Positions 1 through 11,377 of a stretch of DNA of 64,000 nt are shown in pieces. A model generated the notes under the pieces. The model had not been told where the DNA came from. It saw only the letters and a program-made list of their open reading frames with translations, and made no database searches. The stretch is from Poecilobothrus nobilitatus (lineage: Eukaryota > Arthropoda > Insecta > Diptera > Dolichopodidae), in NCBI GenBank assembly GCA_947095535.1, contig OX352772.1:214689222-214753221 (forward strand). Reading direction: 5' to 3'. The translations under genes were made by a program, and so were the position numbers. Within the stretch, counting starts at the first letter, position 1, and each line of letters opens with the position of its first letter.

Positions 1-1849
1 AGAATTGAGAAAATAAAAACATTTTAGTAATTGCAGATATGCATATTGACCTTATTAAAGACACGAGTTTAAAAAAAAATTATTTACTTATTTATTTTCT
101 ATATATATCAAATCTGTATATTAATGCATCATCATCATCATCATTATATAAATACGCCTGCATTGTTTTTTCGATACCTTTTCAGAGAAAACTACTGAGC
201 CGATTTACATGGTTTATGAATCATCAGAAAGAATGATGAGAGGAGAACAAAAATATGTTTTAATCTTTTTAATCGCGCTGGTAGTTTAGGCTTATCAAAA
301 TACAGCTTATCAAAACTTCGCGCCACATATGCATTTTTTACACGCCTTTCTATGTATTTATGTACATATTAATTCTTTCTTTCCATATATATTAATTCTT
401 TTAGTACTTGCTTTTTATTAGTTCGTAAATCGCAGTAGTAATTGAAGTAGGTACTTACTTATACTTCAGAATGTAAATATGTATTTTTGTTTGTCGCTCG
501 AATATATTATGATTCAGTATTAAAAATTTACACTGAGTATACCTGAACATGATATGAGGGTGTAAAAATTTTAAAATTTAATTGGATTGGTGGATTATAT
601 AATTTTAATTTTTTAAAAATTTTGTTTGGAAGTGATGTATAAAATAGATAGCAGTTTTTTTTAAGCACACTGATAAAAAAATTATAAGTTCATTGAATTA
701 CATAGGTATTATAATAAACTAAATTAATAATAGTTAAAATAAAATTATAATAGTTAATTATATAATAAACAAAATTATAATACTTAAATTTAATTTGATT
801 GTCACATAATATATTATGTTAATATATACATAATATATTTAAATAAGTAAATAGTAAATAAAGTATACCTAGATTCAATGTGCAATTAATTCCAAATTTT
901 GTTTTTGTTATTGGAATTTTATGTTTTGTTTTTAATAATTACGTAAATGAAAAGATTCGGAAGCTCTTTTATATTGTGTAAATTAGGTCGCATAAAATTT
1001 TTGGGGAATGTTTTAAATCAAAATTACGATTTACGAATTTAATTTTTCGTATAGAAATTAACAATGTCTATTTTTTTTAAACACCTAATGCATATAAGTA
1101 TGTATGTGATTTTATTTAAACATCCCAGCGGGAAAAAGAAGCATTCCAGCATGCAAGCATTCTTGTAAAATTCAATCTTTCAATTTAAGCATATGTAACT
1201 ACTATGTAGTAGTATTCCAAAAAAAATAAATTATTTACATTAAAAATTAAAAAAAAATTTAAACATTTTTACATCAATTAAATGTTTTTGCATTAAATTA
1301 ATTTTTTCTGCACGAAATCCAGCTCTCATATTCTCTCCAAATGGGACGAATCCAAAATTTTCATTTTTTAGCAGCTTCTGAAATACAAAATTATACATGC
1401 ATTACATATTATAATAGATGTTACTGGTAAATGGCAATATGAAAAAACTTACCAAAAAGATCAATTACAACCTTACACTAGCGAAAATCACAGTACAATG
1501 AATCATCTAATAATTTTTTTCTAACAAATATTATTTAAACATGAAACAAGCAGAAACATATTCGTAACGGTTTTATCGAAAACAACAAAAATTCATAATC
1601 ATGATAATAATATGTATGTATATGTATTTCAGAGGTATACAAAAAGATATTTAATTAGCTTCACTTAAACAAAAACCAAAAAACGATCTCATTTGCTTCG
1701 GAAGCGCTTTTTTAGAAGCGTTCTAGAATGCAAGATTTATTGCTACTCATTCATGACACATTTTTTTTTGTTTTAAATTAGTGCTTGTAGATACCTTTCA
1801 GAGGAAGCGCTTTTTTTTTTATCGTTGAGATAAAACGTTTACTCAGGAG
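1..1849. other. AT-rich intergenic DNA, no recognised gene
   Basis: This stretch is very AT-rich with poly-A/T runs and ATGT/CATA-type simple sequence. It holds only one short reading frame (39-236), which resembles no family I know. Around 1700-1820 a short motif containing GAAGCGCTTTTTT occurs twice. I see no splice-supported exon, RNA gene or transposon end before the errantivirus begins at 1854. Confidence 0.6.
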
Positions 1850-1853
1850 CGTG

Positions 1854-2336
1854 AGTTACATATTTGTCAAACTCTCTTCATACAAAAATAGCAGACACTA
1901 CGTCAGCATTTCCTGTTATTGCAAAATAATAAAACTTATTACAAAATTTTTTATAATCAATATCATATTGCAAACATGTTCAATCATAATTTTATCATGA
2001 AGATTGTTATTGCTAAATAAATTAAAATAGTTTCACATTTCAATATGCGAAAATAAAATTAATTACTTTCCCACAATAACAAAATTATGCAATTGCTCAA
2101 ATTACACCAAAATTATTAACTTTAAATTATTAAAATAAAAAATGTATAAATTGCCGAATTTGCAATTTATAACATATAATAATTGTACATTTTAAAATTA
2201 GAATTAAGTCTCGATTAAGTCTTAGACATATTAATGTCGAAATAAAGATTAAAATTTTAAAACTTAAATAAGTTGTGTTTTTTATTTAAAAATAGTTGTT
2301 ATTTTTTTATGTAATTGCAAAAGCAAATACAAAAGT
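1854..2336 (+). repeat. 5' LTR of errantivirus A
   Basis: Direct repeat of 8185-8677, nearly identical over about 480 bases. It starts AGTTACATATTTGT and contains a possible polyadenylation signal AATAAA near 2240, followed by a T-rich tail. Compared with the 3' copy it lacks a few bases near its start (a GTGAAACATG-like insertion in the 3' LTR), lacks one A near 2000 and has a small substitution near 2250. The right end is set by the target duplication and the start of the primer-binding site, so it is good to a base or two. Confidence 0.9.
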
Positions 2337-2353
2337 GACGCAGTCGGTAGGAT
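2336..2353 (+). other. Primer-binding site, tRNA-Ser type
   Basis: Immediately after the 5' LTR lies TGACGCAGTCGGTAGGAT. It looks complementary to the 3' end of a tRNA-Ser (a TGGCGCAGTCG-type site, as in the 17.6/297 group), with one change in the part matching the terminal CCA. It would prime minus-strand synthesis. Confidence 0.7.
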
Positions 2354-2692
2354 AATTCAAAATATAAAATTTTTTCGTGAAACAAGACTTTCTCTTCGAT
2401 AACCTTAAGTGAGTCTGCTTAAGGCACGAAAAATTTAACGAACTATCCAGTGATACGAATCGTATATTCATAGTGTAAAATTAAAATTTTTTTAATACAC
2501 ACTAAATATTAAAAATAAAATTAAATAAAAATAACAATATAAATTAAGTAATTGTTCATAGTGCAAAATTAAAAAAATTCTTTAATACACACTAATGACT
2601 AAACAATTAAAATTAAAAATTAAATAAAAACTGTTCATAGTGTTTCAAAAAAAAAATTTAAACATTTTATAAACACTAAACCAAAAGAATTT

Positions 2693-3741
2693 ATGAAAAG
2701 TGGCAAAAGATCTATAATATTCGACAACAATAGAAACATCATGGAACAACAAAATATAATGGAACATCAAAACACCATGGAACAACAACAACAAAACACG
2801 ACCATACAACAACTGCAAAGTCAAATAGCAAATCAAAACAGACAGCTTGAATTATTATGTGCTCAGCTGCAACAGTACCAGCAAATCGATTCCCAAAACC
2901 ACTATAAAGAAAGGGTTTTGAAAAAAGTTAGACATATGTCTACCTTTAATGGAGCAAGTGACATAACCATAAATTCATTTGTTAACAGCGTCGAATACTA
3001 CATAAATCATATACCGATTCAAACATCAAAAAAGTAGCTGTTCGGGCAATATATAATGAAAAAATACAAGGTGAAGCCAAAAATACCATCATAAACATCC
3101 CGCAACCTGACAACTGGGAACTCATCAAGTCAACACTGAAAAGGAGATATAAACCAGAAATTGAACCAGCTGAAATTTACAGGAAGATATCAGACCTCCG
3201 TGTAAACTCGGTAAGTGATTTAGTTATACAAATCCAAAATTTAAAATATTAAGCCGATGAGCTTCACATATATTATAATGATAGTAATTATATAGATTTA
3301 AGCAATATCGATAGTTTTCTATTAAATACAATAAAAGAAATGTCACAGAGAACTTTACTGGATAGAATATATAATGAAAACGATTTGTCTAAAGTAATAG
3401 AAATTATGAATATTAGAAGATATGAAGATTCTTGTATAAGGCAGGAATTTAAGAAAAATAATATAAATAGTAACTTCAAAAATAATAATTATAAAAACAA
3501 TTATAAAAATAATAAAAATTCAAAAAATTATTCAAATTTCGATAATAAAAATTGCAGTAATAATCAGTCCTTTAATCGAAATAGTAACAAGGACAATTTT
3601 TATAGGGATAATTTTAATAATAGGGATAGTTATCAACCCCATAGGTTTTATACAAAGTCAGGAACCTCTAGGAATAATTCGGGCCAATATTGCCATAATG
3701 AACAGAATTATCCTAGACAAAGTACACGTTTAACGTCTTAA
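2693..3741 (+). pseudogene. gag: gag of errantivirus A, frameshifted
   Basis: Capsid-like structural protein of the retroelement. The N-terminal piece (2693-3037) is rich in Gln and Met and predicted to be coiled. It stops at a run of six A where the frame slips by one. The continuation reads through a capsid-like region, meets a TAA near 3252, and resumes as 3340-3741, which ends in an Asn/Lys-rich tail such as errantiviral Gag proteins carry in place of zinc knuckles. At least one frameshift and one nonsense codon therefore break it. Assignment rests on position between primer site and protease and on composition; capsid sequences diverge too fast for firm recognition by eye. Confidence 0.75.
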
Positions 3742-3749
3742 CGTTTTTT

Positions 3750-4016
3750 CTAAATTAGCCTCGGAAGAACTCACCATTATTAGCGTAACAATTGAAAATA
3801 AAAAATTATTAGCCCTTATTGATACAGGTTCTAATTTTAGTATTATTGACGACGACATAGAAGGTTTTAAAAAAATAAAAATAAAACCAATCTAAATATC
3901 AAAATTATAATAGAAAATATCAAATTATAATAGGTGCAGATCTATTAAGAAGTTTAGACAGTGTAATAGACTTCGAACGAGAAATAATTAATTTAAATGG
4001 ACAAAATATAAAATTT
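3750..4016 (+). pseudogene. Retroviral-type aspartic protease remnant of errantivirus A
   Basis: A short readable segment contains the aspartic protease active-site motif LIDTGS near 3815-3832 followed by hydrophobic residues, as expected at the start of pol. After about 3880 the frame fills with stops and the flap and second half of the domain are mostly missing. The wording just before the reverse transcriptase (IIGADLLRSLD-like, about 3935-3965) is the expected end of the protease. This suggests an internal deletion plus frameshift. No functional protease could be made. Confidence 0.7.
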
Positions 4017-5186
4017 GTGAACACACCGTACCAATTCAATGAAATATGCACTTTAGAGACAGTAGATCCTAATTTAAACCTATTAAAGTTAGATCACCTT
4101 AATTTAGAAGAACTCTCAGAAATAAAAAAATTAGTAAAAAGATTCAGTCACTTATTTTTCAAAGAAGGGGATAAGTTAACCAAAACAACAGAAATTCAGC
4201 ACGAAATAGTTACGACAACAGAACAGTCAATTAATTCAAAGTTATATAGATATCCGCCAAAACACGAAGAAGAAGTTAGAAAACAGATTAAGGGAATGGA
4301 AGAACAGGGAATTATTCGAAAAAGTAATTCAAGATATTCAAGCCCATTGATAGTCGTACCAAAGAAAACCGATAATTCAGGTCAAAAGAAATTTAGGATC
4401 GTAATAGATTATAGACGACTGAACGACGTAACAGTGGACGACAAATTCCCATTACCGAATATTGACTCTATTCTAGACAAACTGGGAAAAGCCCAGTACT
4501 TTACAACATTAGACTTGGCAAAGGGTTACCATTAAATTTCTATTAGAGAAGAAGACAGAAAAAAGACAGCTTTCGTGACACCACATGGACTGTATGAATT
4601 TAATAAAATGCCGTTTGGTTTAAAGAACGCACCAGCAACATTCCAACGGTTAATGAATGAAATATTGAGAGAATATATAAACAAGGTCTGTGTAGTATAT
4701 TTAGATGATATACTAATATTCAGTACCTCTTTAAAAGAACATATGAAAGCAATCTATAGTATTTTCAAGGTGTTAGAAGAAAAAAATTTGAAAATTCAAA
4801 TAGATAAATGTAATTTCATGAAAAAAGAGACTGAGTTCTTAGGGCACATATTAACAAAAGACGCTATAAAGTCTAACCCCAATCAAATAAAAACAATGGA
4901 AAATTTAGAACTACCAAAAACTCAAAAACAGATTAAAAGTTTTTTAGGAATGACAGGGTACTACAGAAAATTTGTGAAGGATTACGCGAAAGTTGCGCAA
5001 CCTATCACGAAATATTTGAAAAAAGATACAAAAATGAATACCAACGACCCAAATTACATCGAAGCGTTCGAAAAATTAAAACATTTAATAACAAGTCATC
5101 CAGTAATAAAATATCCAAATTTCGAAAAACCATTTGTTTTGACAACAGACGCATCGAACTACGCGATTGGCGCTGTATTGTCGTAG
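4017..5186 (+). pseudogene. pol: pol of errantivirus A: reverse transcriptase, two in-frame stops
   Basis: Ty3/gypsy reverse transcriptase. The order of motifs is textbook: RKSNSRYSSPLIVVPKK, the VIDYRRLN block, TTLDLAKGYH (motif A with catalytic Asp), MPFGLKNAPATFQ, VYLDDILIFS (motif C with both Asp), then the LGHILT thumb and FLGMTGYYRKF connection, leading into the TTDAS start of RNase H. The frame is constant but interrupted by TAA at 4533-4535, where relatives have Gln (CAA), and TAG at 5184-5186, where relatives also have Gln (CAG). Both are single C-to-T changes, so the enzyme was open until recently. The adjoining 5187-6779 continues the same frame. Confidence 0.93.
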
Positions 5187-6779
5187 GAAGGACATCCTGT
5201 ATGTTTTGCTTCGCGAACCTTAAATAGTCATGAACGTAATTATTCCGCTACAGATAAGGAATTTTTAGCAATTATGTGGTCAGTAAACTACTTTCGACCC
5301 TACCTTTACGGTAATAAATTTAAAATATTGACGGACCATCAACCAATAAAATATTTGCATGCCAAATATAAAGGTAAAGACCTATCACCTAGGCATCAAA
5401 GATGGTTGTTAAAATTAGGCGAATACCAATTTGAAATTGAATATCTCAAGGGAAAAGAAAATCATGTCGCAGATTTTCTTAGTAGAATAGAACATAATGT
5501 GAATGAGGGAGAGGATGTGAATGATAAAAGCTCTACACAATCTCTTAGAAATTTTAATATTGAATGTAATAGTACAATGGCAACAGTTCATTCTGCAAGC
5601 GAAGAATTGTTGAACCATATTCCTATAAAAGAAGAAATAGTAAATAAGTATAAAACTCAAATAATTTTAACAAATAACAAAACAGTAGAATTAGAAACTC
5701 TTTTTGGAAGAAGAATCATAACTATAGCAGAATATGATTTTAATAGATTAGGCGAAATATTTAAAAATTATCTTAATAAAGGTAAAGTAGGAATCTTTTC
5801 TGAAATTTCAGACACAAAATATAAAATTGTTCAAGAAAAACTGAAGGAAATGTATTCAAATGATAATGCAATAAACTTTATAAAATGTTCATTCAGAGCA
5901 CAAGAAATAGAAACTGAAGTCGAAACGGTTAAACAAATATCTCTATACCATATAAGAGAAAGTTTTCATTCCGGCATTCAGAAAACATATAATCAAATTA
6001 AGTTCAAAATATATTACTCTAAATTACTAGAGTTAATTCAGATTGTAATTAATCAATGCGAAGTTTGTCAAACTGTCAAGTATGACAGAAGACCAATAAA
6101 ACCCAAATTTGAAATTAGTGAAACTCCATCAGAAATAAATGATATAATTCACATTGACACTTACGTCATTATGAGACAGGTTTTCTTAACAATTATAGAC
6201 AAGTTCTCTAAGTTTGGTACAGCATATTATCTTAACGGCAGAAATCATGTTACTATCATAGAAAAATTAGAACAACATTTCTCTCAAGTAGGCAAACCAA
6301 AGAAAATTGTGACCGATAATGCGTTTAAGGCAATCCAAATTAAAGAATTTCTGATAGAAGAAGGAATAAGTCTACATCTGACAAAACCAAACAGTCATAC
6401 TGGTAATGCAGATATAGAAAGATTTCACAATACCATCGCGGAAAAATTGAGAATACTACGCTTAAATAAAACTAATTTCTCTGTACAACGTTTAATACAA
6501 CAAGCGGTTAGAATCTATAATAACAGATACCATTCAACAATTAAGTACTCCCCAATTGAAGTACAAAACCATAAAATTAAACACGAAAATGTAAAAGAAA
6601 ATCTAGAAACCACAAAACTAAAGAAAATTGAAAAACTAAACAAAAATAGAGAAAATTATGTTGAAACTCGTTCAACAGGTTTTGTGAAAAACTACAAAGC
6701 TGTTAGACACAAAGAGCAACCCAAATATAAAAAATTGAAATTAGACAATATTCATATAACAATAATAAAAAACCTTTAA
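5187..6779 (+). CDS. pol: pol of errantivirus A: RNase H and integrase part
   Basis: Same frame as the upstream reverse transcriptase, open from after the TAG at 5184-5186. The first 70 codons finish RNase H (Glu in the YSATDKEF-like block near 5250, then TDHQP with catalytic Asp). After a linker ending KGKENHVADFLSR comes the integrase: an HHCC zinc-binding domain (H, H near 5950-5975; CEVCQ near 6060), the catalytic triad seen as HIDTYV, VTDNAF and ADIERF, and a basic C-terminal tail. All three acidic residues are present. The longest open piece begins at an internal Met (5274), which is not a true start; the protein belongs to a pol polyprotein that can no longer be completed. Confidence 0.9.
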   Translation, partial: EGHPVCFASRTLNSHERNYSATDKEFLAIMWSVNYFRPYLYGNKFKILTDHQPIKYLHAKYKGKDLSPRHQRWLLKLGEYQFEIEYLKGKENHVADFLSRIEHNVNEGEDVNDKSSTQSLRNFNIECNSTMATVHSASEELLNHIPIKEEIVNKYKTQIILTNNKTVELETLFGRRIITIAEYDFNRLGEIFKNYLNKGKVGIFSEISDTKYKIVQEKLKEMYSNDNAINFIKCSFRAQEIETEVETVKQISLYHIRESFHSGIQKTYNQIKFKIYYSKLLELIQIVINQCEVCQTVKYDRRPIKPKFEISETPSEINDIIHIDTYVIMRQVFLTIIDKFSKFGTAYYLNGRNHVTIIEKLEQHFSQVGKPKKIVTDNAFKAIQIKEFLIEEGISLHLTKPNSHTGNADIERFHNTIAEKLRILRLNKTNFSVQRLIQQAVRIYNNRYHSTIKYSPIEVQNHKIKHENVKENLETTKLKKIEKLNKNRENYVETRSTGFVKNYKAVRHKEQPKYKKLKLDNIHITIIKNL

Positions 6780-6800
6780 AATTTACAGATATTAGCAATA

Positions 6801-8200
6801 ATGGCAATACTAATAATGATGACAGCACAAACTGTGAAATGTAATCTATTAGAAATAAACAACATAATTTCAAATACAGGATTTGTAAAAATAAACTTAG
6901 ACAAAGAACAACTCGTTACTCAAACTGACATTATAATTCATATTATACACCCAACTGAAATATTAAATTTACGATGATATTTCAAACAGAACAGACGTAC
7001 TAAATTCAAGTCAAGAGACAATTTTGCAAACAGAAATTTTAGACCTAAAAAACAACTTAAAAACTATAATTCCTAATAAAAGACCAAGACAAGGAATAAT
7101 AAATGGTGTCGGAACAATTTCTAAATGGTTGTTCGGAACAATGGACGAACAAGATCGACAAAATATAGAAAAACATTTACAAACTGTAGATCATAATAAT
7201 CATTTACTTATAACAAATTACAATTAATCAACAATTTCACAAAACAATTAAGCAACTTAAGTCAATTATAGAAGGTGACAGAAATATATTATTAAACCAA
7301 ATAAATAATTTACAGAAATCGTTAATTCAACAAAATATATATTTAGACTTACTTTTTAAGATACAATTCATAAAAGAAAAAATAGAAATAATACAAGATA
7401 ATTTAGCTTCAATTAGGCATGGAATTGTGCACCCTAATATTTTAACAGAAGAAGAAATAGAGAAATACGAAATAGATTTTTATAAATTACAATACATAAA
7501 ACTAGGTTTAGCTCAATTCGAAAAAGACTCATTATTACTTGCAATCAAAATTCCAAGAAAAATTAAAACAATTCAATTAGAAATTATCATTCCAGTTCCA
7601 AATAAAGAAAATAAAGAAATAAATTATCCAAATGAAATTATTTTTATATATAATAATAAGACGTATAAATACGAAAAATTAAAAACATTAAATGAATTAT
7701 CTTTAAGTAAAAATTGTATTTTTAATAATTGTGAACTAATAAATAATAAATTAACCGAAATGATACAAATAGATGAAGAAACAATTGTAATTAAAAATGC
7801 TAAAAATGTAAAAGTAAATCAATCATGTGACAATAGAAATATTATTATAACGGATCATGTTTTGATCCATTTCAATAATTGCACTTTAAATATTCTAGAT
7901 CATAATTTTTCAAATATAAAAGAAAGTATCAAACAAAGATTTTATTACCCAGTAAATCAGACTTTTAATTTTAAGAATAAGATTACTTTCAATGACATTG
8001 TTATAGAAACAGACAATAATATAGAAAAAATTAAAGAACTAAAATTTCATAAAGAATTTTCTTATGTACTAGATTTAATATTCTTTGTAATTGGAATAAT
8101 TGGAGCAATCGTATTATTTAAAAAATTCGGTTACTTCAAAATTAATAAAGGGATTCAGGAGAATTATTATCTAAAGGAGGGAGAAGTTACATATTTGTGA
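6801..8200 (+). pseudogene. env: env of errantivirus A, frameshifted
   Basis: Envelope gene of the F-type class that errantiviruses share with baculovirus F proteins. A start at 6801 opens with a hydrophobic, signal-like stretch but ends at TGA 6975-6977. A second frame (7024-7227) contains a basic cleavage-site-like RPRQG followed by the conserved WLFGTMD motif seen in all three env genes of this window. A third frame (7427-8200, 257 residues) supplies the ectodomain end and one membrane-spanning segment near its C-terminus (about 8060-8125) with a short tail. At least two frameshifts separate these pieces. It lies between pol and the polypurine tract, the usual place, and probably depended on a spliced mRNA. 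Confidence 0.85.
8175..8184 (+). other. Polypurine tract of errantivirus A
   Basis: A purine run (AGGAGGGAGA) sits directly before the 3' LTR start AGTTAC. It marks where plus-strand DNA synthesis begins and fixes the LTR boundary. Confidence 0.8.
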
Positions 8201-8677
8201 AACTGTGAAACATGTTCATACAAAAATAGCAGACACTACGTCAGCATTTCCTGTTATTGCAAAATAATAAAACTTATTACAAAATTTTTTATAATCAATA
8301 TCATATTGCAAACATGTTCAATCATAATTTTATCATGAAAGATTGTTATTGCTAAATAAATTAAAATAGTTTCACATTTCAATATGCGAAAATAAAATTA
8401 ATTACTTTCCCACAATAACAAAATTATGCAATTGCTCAAATTACACCAAAATTATTAACTTTAAATTATTAAAATAAAAAATGTATAAATTGCCGAATTT
8501 GCAATTTATAACATATAATAATTGTACATTTTAAAATTAGAATTAAGTCTCGATTAAGTCTTAGACATATTAATGTCGAAATAAAGATTCTAATTTTAAA
8601 ACTTAAATAAGTTGTGTTTTTTATTTAAAAATAGTTGTTATTTTTTTATGTAATTGCAAAAGCAAATACAAAAAAGT
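8185..8677 (+). repeat. 3' LTR of errantivirus A
   Basis: Direct repeat of 1854-2336, starting AGTTACATATTTGTGAAAC. It is about ten bases longer because of an insertion near its start. The CGTG target duplication follows at 8678-8681. Confidence 0.9.
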
Positions 8678-8964
8678 CGTGTGAGTACATCTACATAAAA
8701 TTTGACAATATAATTTTTATAAAAATAAAAAATCAGAAAAGAAAATTTTTCAAAAAAATATATTTTATTTTGATTTACATATTATAAATATGACTGTATG
8801 GTATGAATATGTACATACATATAATAAGAATAAAACAAATAAATGTAAGAGTAAGTTAATCGACTTATACCCTAATACCCTACACTTGAATAATTCCAAC
8901 TAAATTAAAAATTAAGAAGTTTTTTGGCAGATGCTTGAACTTCTTCCCTTTTCTTCCTTACAAC

Positions 8965-9560
8965 TCGAATTTCAGGAACATAAAAGAGGCATCGTTTAAC
9001 ATCCTTGTACAAAATTTCAAGTTTCTATCTTTATTAAATTGCTGGTTAGCCCTTATGAGGCGTGTATCAGATACCCAAATTGCCACTCCAAATCATCAAA
9101 TCCATCTCAGCGGCAGAAAACATGCCAGAACACCATTGTATTAAATTTAAAAATTCTACTTTTGTTGGTTTTGGAGATATGCTCGTTTCTTCTTCTGCTC
9201 GTTCAGAAGTTTCCAAAATACGAACCCATGGTTCAAATTCTCTCAAATGTCAGTTACAGGAAAGAAAACATAACAGAACACCCTTGTACTAAAAATAAAG
9301 GTTCTATCTTTGTTGGTTATGGAGATATACTCGTTTTCTCTGGAGGCTCGTTCGAAAATTTCCAAGATCCGAAACCATAGATTAAATCCTCCTAAATTTC
9401 AGAAACATAAAATAAAACACGAAAGAACATCATTGTACCAAATTTAAAGGTTCTATCTTTGTTGGTTTTGGAGATAATCTCGTTTGCTCCGAAATTTTTC
9501 AGAAATTTTCAGAATCCAAACCCGATTTTTCAAATTCAAACTCCGCCTTCCTTTCGTAAT
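8965..9560 (+). repeat. Degenerate tandem repeat, about four units of 120-150 bp
   Basis: Each unit carries the same ordered words: a CAGAAACATAAAA-like start, a CACCATTGTA-like segment, AAATTTAAAGGTTCTATC, then TTTGTTGGTTTTGGAGATA and CTCGTTT, followed by a TTTCCAAAATCCGAACCC-like end. Clear units begin near 9110, 9250 and 9410, with a more diverged one from about 8970. Reading frames across the array (8935-9380) are by-products. Units are well below perfect identity, so the array is old. It may be part of a decayed repeat family whose end lies near 9670. Confidence 0.6.
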
Positions 9561-10639
9561 TAGTAACCCACTATATACATTTCATTAAGATAGCTTAACT
9601 AGTTTTTGAGTTATCGTGCGAACGGTTGGACGGAGGGACATCTTTAAATCGACTCGCTTTCGGCTTGAAACTTAAATTCCATGCTTAAACCAACAACAAT
9701 AAATTTGAAACATTATAATAAATGTGAATGTATATATGTTTGTTTATATGTATGCATATCATATTTACATTCAAATTAATAAATAGAAATTTTTAAGTTA
9801 AAAAAAAGTAGTGTACCGTAGTAGGAAAATACATAATTATACACGTATTTTGTAAAAACAACAATAAAAATTTTAGCGTACAGAAATAATATCAATAATA
9901 TGAGAGTAGAATTTAGAACTTACAATTTAAATAAGTACTAAATAGTAAATACGAATTAATATGTTATGTTAAGAAAAAATTAAGAGAATGACATGTATAT
10001 TATTTATGACAATGGCCCTTGAGTATGGTTTATGGTACATATTATATATTGTTCGTTTTATCTATCTTATTTTATCATTAAAAAAGTGATACAGTACAGT
10101 ACTAACAAAGTACTGACTTACAGAGTACAAGCAGATAACATACATGACGTGAGACATAACAATTAACAATAAAAATATGAAAATTTAAGGGACAGTGAAA
10201 AATGTTTGTTCATTAAATTAAAAGTAAATGATTATTTTTTTTTGGTTTATTATGTTGTATATTTTTTTGATTTTGCTTATGTATGTTGTATATTGTTGTT
10301 GTATGTTGTATATTGGTCAGTGTCAGTCCAGTGGTGAACTTTTTTTAAATTGTTCAACTGCTTTTCTCATTTGCGAGATTTGGAATTTATCAAAGATGTT
10401 GAAAAAGGTTAATTATAGTAAATATCGTAAAATCGATTTCTTTTTGACTGGATCGACTGTGAATTTTAAAAATGTTAAAGAATAAGTACATATGTATATG
10501 TATTACTGTATTTACTGAATAATAGATAAATTTTTGCTATTGTATGGGGTGCACATCTAAGAGTTTTAGAATTGAAACATTTTTAAAATAATAGATCTTA
10601 TATTAAATGCAAACTTTATGAGTGTCAGTTTTAAATAGC
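9561..10639. other. AT-rich DNA with a degenerate DINE-1-like end
   Basis: Around 9590-9665 the words AGTTTTTGAGTTATCGTGCG and GGACGGAGGGACAT resemble the part of the DINE-1-like element that contains its GACG repeat (compare 28345-28395), so an old copy may end here. The rest is AT-rich with CATA/TATG simple sequence. The reading frame at 10228-10485 has biased composition and matches nothing I know. Confidence 0.4.
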
Positions 10640-11156
10640 TATACAAGCAGCCAAAAATAATCAGGAAAGAAGTTCCACAAGGCTCTATACTAGGAACTGA
10701 TGTCTTTAAAATTTATATAAATGATATTTCGTATTTAAACTTAAAAGGTCAAATTCAACTTTATGCTGACGATGCCGTTTTGAAATTCTTCTGGTAGATT
10801 ATATAAAATTCGATTTAAAAACTGTAGAAATGTGGCTAAATAAACATCGAATATTATTAAATATCAAAAAAACCAAAATGTTATTATTAGAAAACAAAAA
10901 GTTCACGTGTACTAATTTCGTCTTTAATAATAAAAGTATTGAAATTATAAAGAAATTTAACTATATCGGATTAATAATTGATAGCAAGCTAAAATGGTGC
11001 GATCATGTAGAATTTGTAATAAAAAAAATAACAACATATATCTTTATTTTAAGACGACTACGTAGATATTTTAACAGCAATACCCTATATATAATTTATA
11101 TATCCTACATTTTGTCAAATATTACCAATTTAAACAATATATTTTATATATATTAG
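10640..11156 (+). pseudogene. LINE reverse transcriptase fragment (Jockey/CR1-like)
   Basis: A decayed piece of non-LTR retrotransposon RT. It reads VPQGSILG, then an FKIYIND segment and LQLYADDAVLKF-like catalytic motif C (YADD) near 10760-10780, a frameshift near 10790, and the thumb WLNKHRILLNIKKTK from 10830. The region ends at 11156 in AT-rich sequence. It is clearly the same family as the better preserved fragment at 39877-40566 (same order of LNLKG, YADDAVLK, EWLNKHRI, FNYLGL). Both ends are missing and it is not functional. Confidence 0.85.
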
Positions 11157-11377
11157 AATTAAAATATATATTTTATATATATTTTAATTGAATTAGAATA
11201 ATTTTTATGTACATATACATAATATATACAATGTAAGAATAAAGTAAGTTGTTGCATTTTACATAATGTAATGTAAAATTTTGTAAATTTAAATTATTAA
11301 AAAAACATAAATCAATAAAAAAAACTAATATGTAAATGCCTATTTATTATAATAATTTAAAATAATAATAAATTTAG
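11156..11377. other. AT-rich spacer
   Basis: Simple AT-rich sequence with poly-A stretches between the LINE fragment and the SINE-like unit. Nothing else is seen. Confidence 0.5.

Larger units (their letters stand above)
1854..8677 (+). mobile_element. Errantivirus (Ty3/gypsy with env), full-length but defective
   Basis: A 6.8 kb LTR retrotransposon of the insect errantivirus group (17.6/297/gypsy relatives) in the order LTR, primer-binding site, gag, pol (PR-RT-RNase H-IN), env, polypurine tract, LTR. The LTRs begin AGTTAC and end near AAAAGT. The four bases before the 5' LTR (CGTG, 1850-1853) are repeated after the 3' LTR (8678-8681), a YRYR target duplication typical of the group. The LTRs differ at only a few places, so insertion is fairly recent, yet gag, protease, pol and env all carry frameshifts, deletions or in-frame stops. 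The copy cannot make a full protein set. It is one of several errantivirus-derived insertions here and the only one on the plus strand. Confidence 0.93.

Noticed and set aside
39..236. 65-codon frame at the window start as a small gene
   Set aside because: Composition is that of AT-rich DNA and a CAT repeat; no motif or homology recognised.
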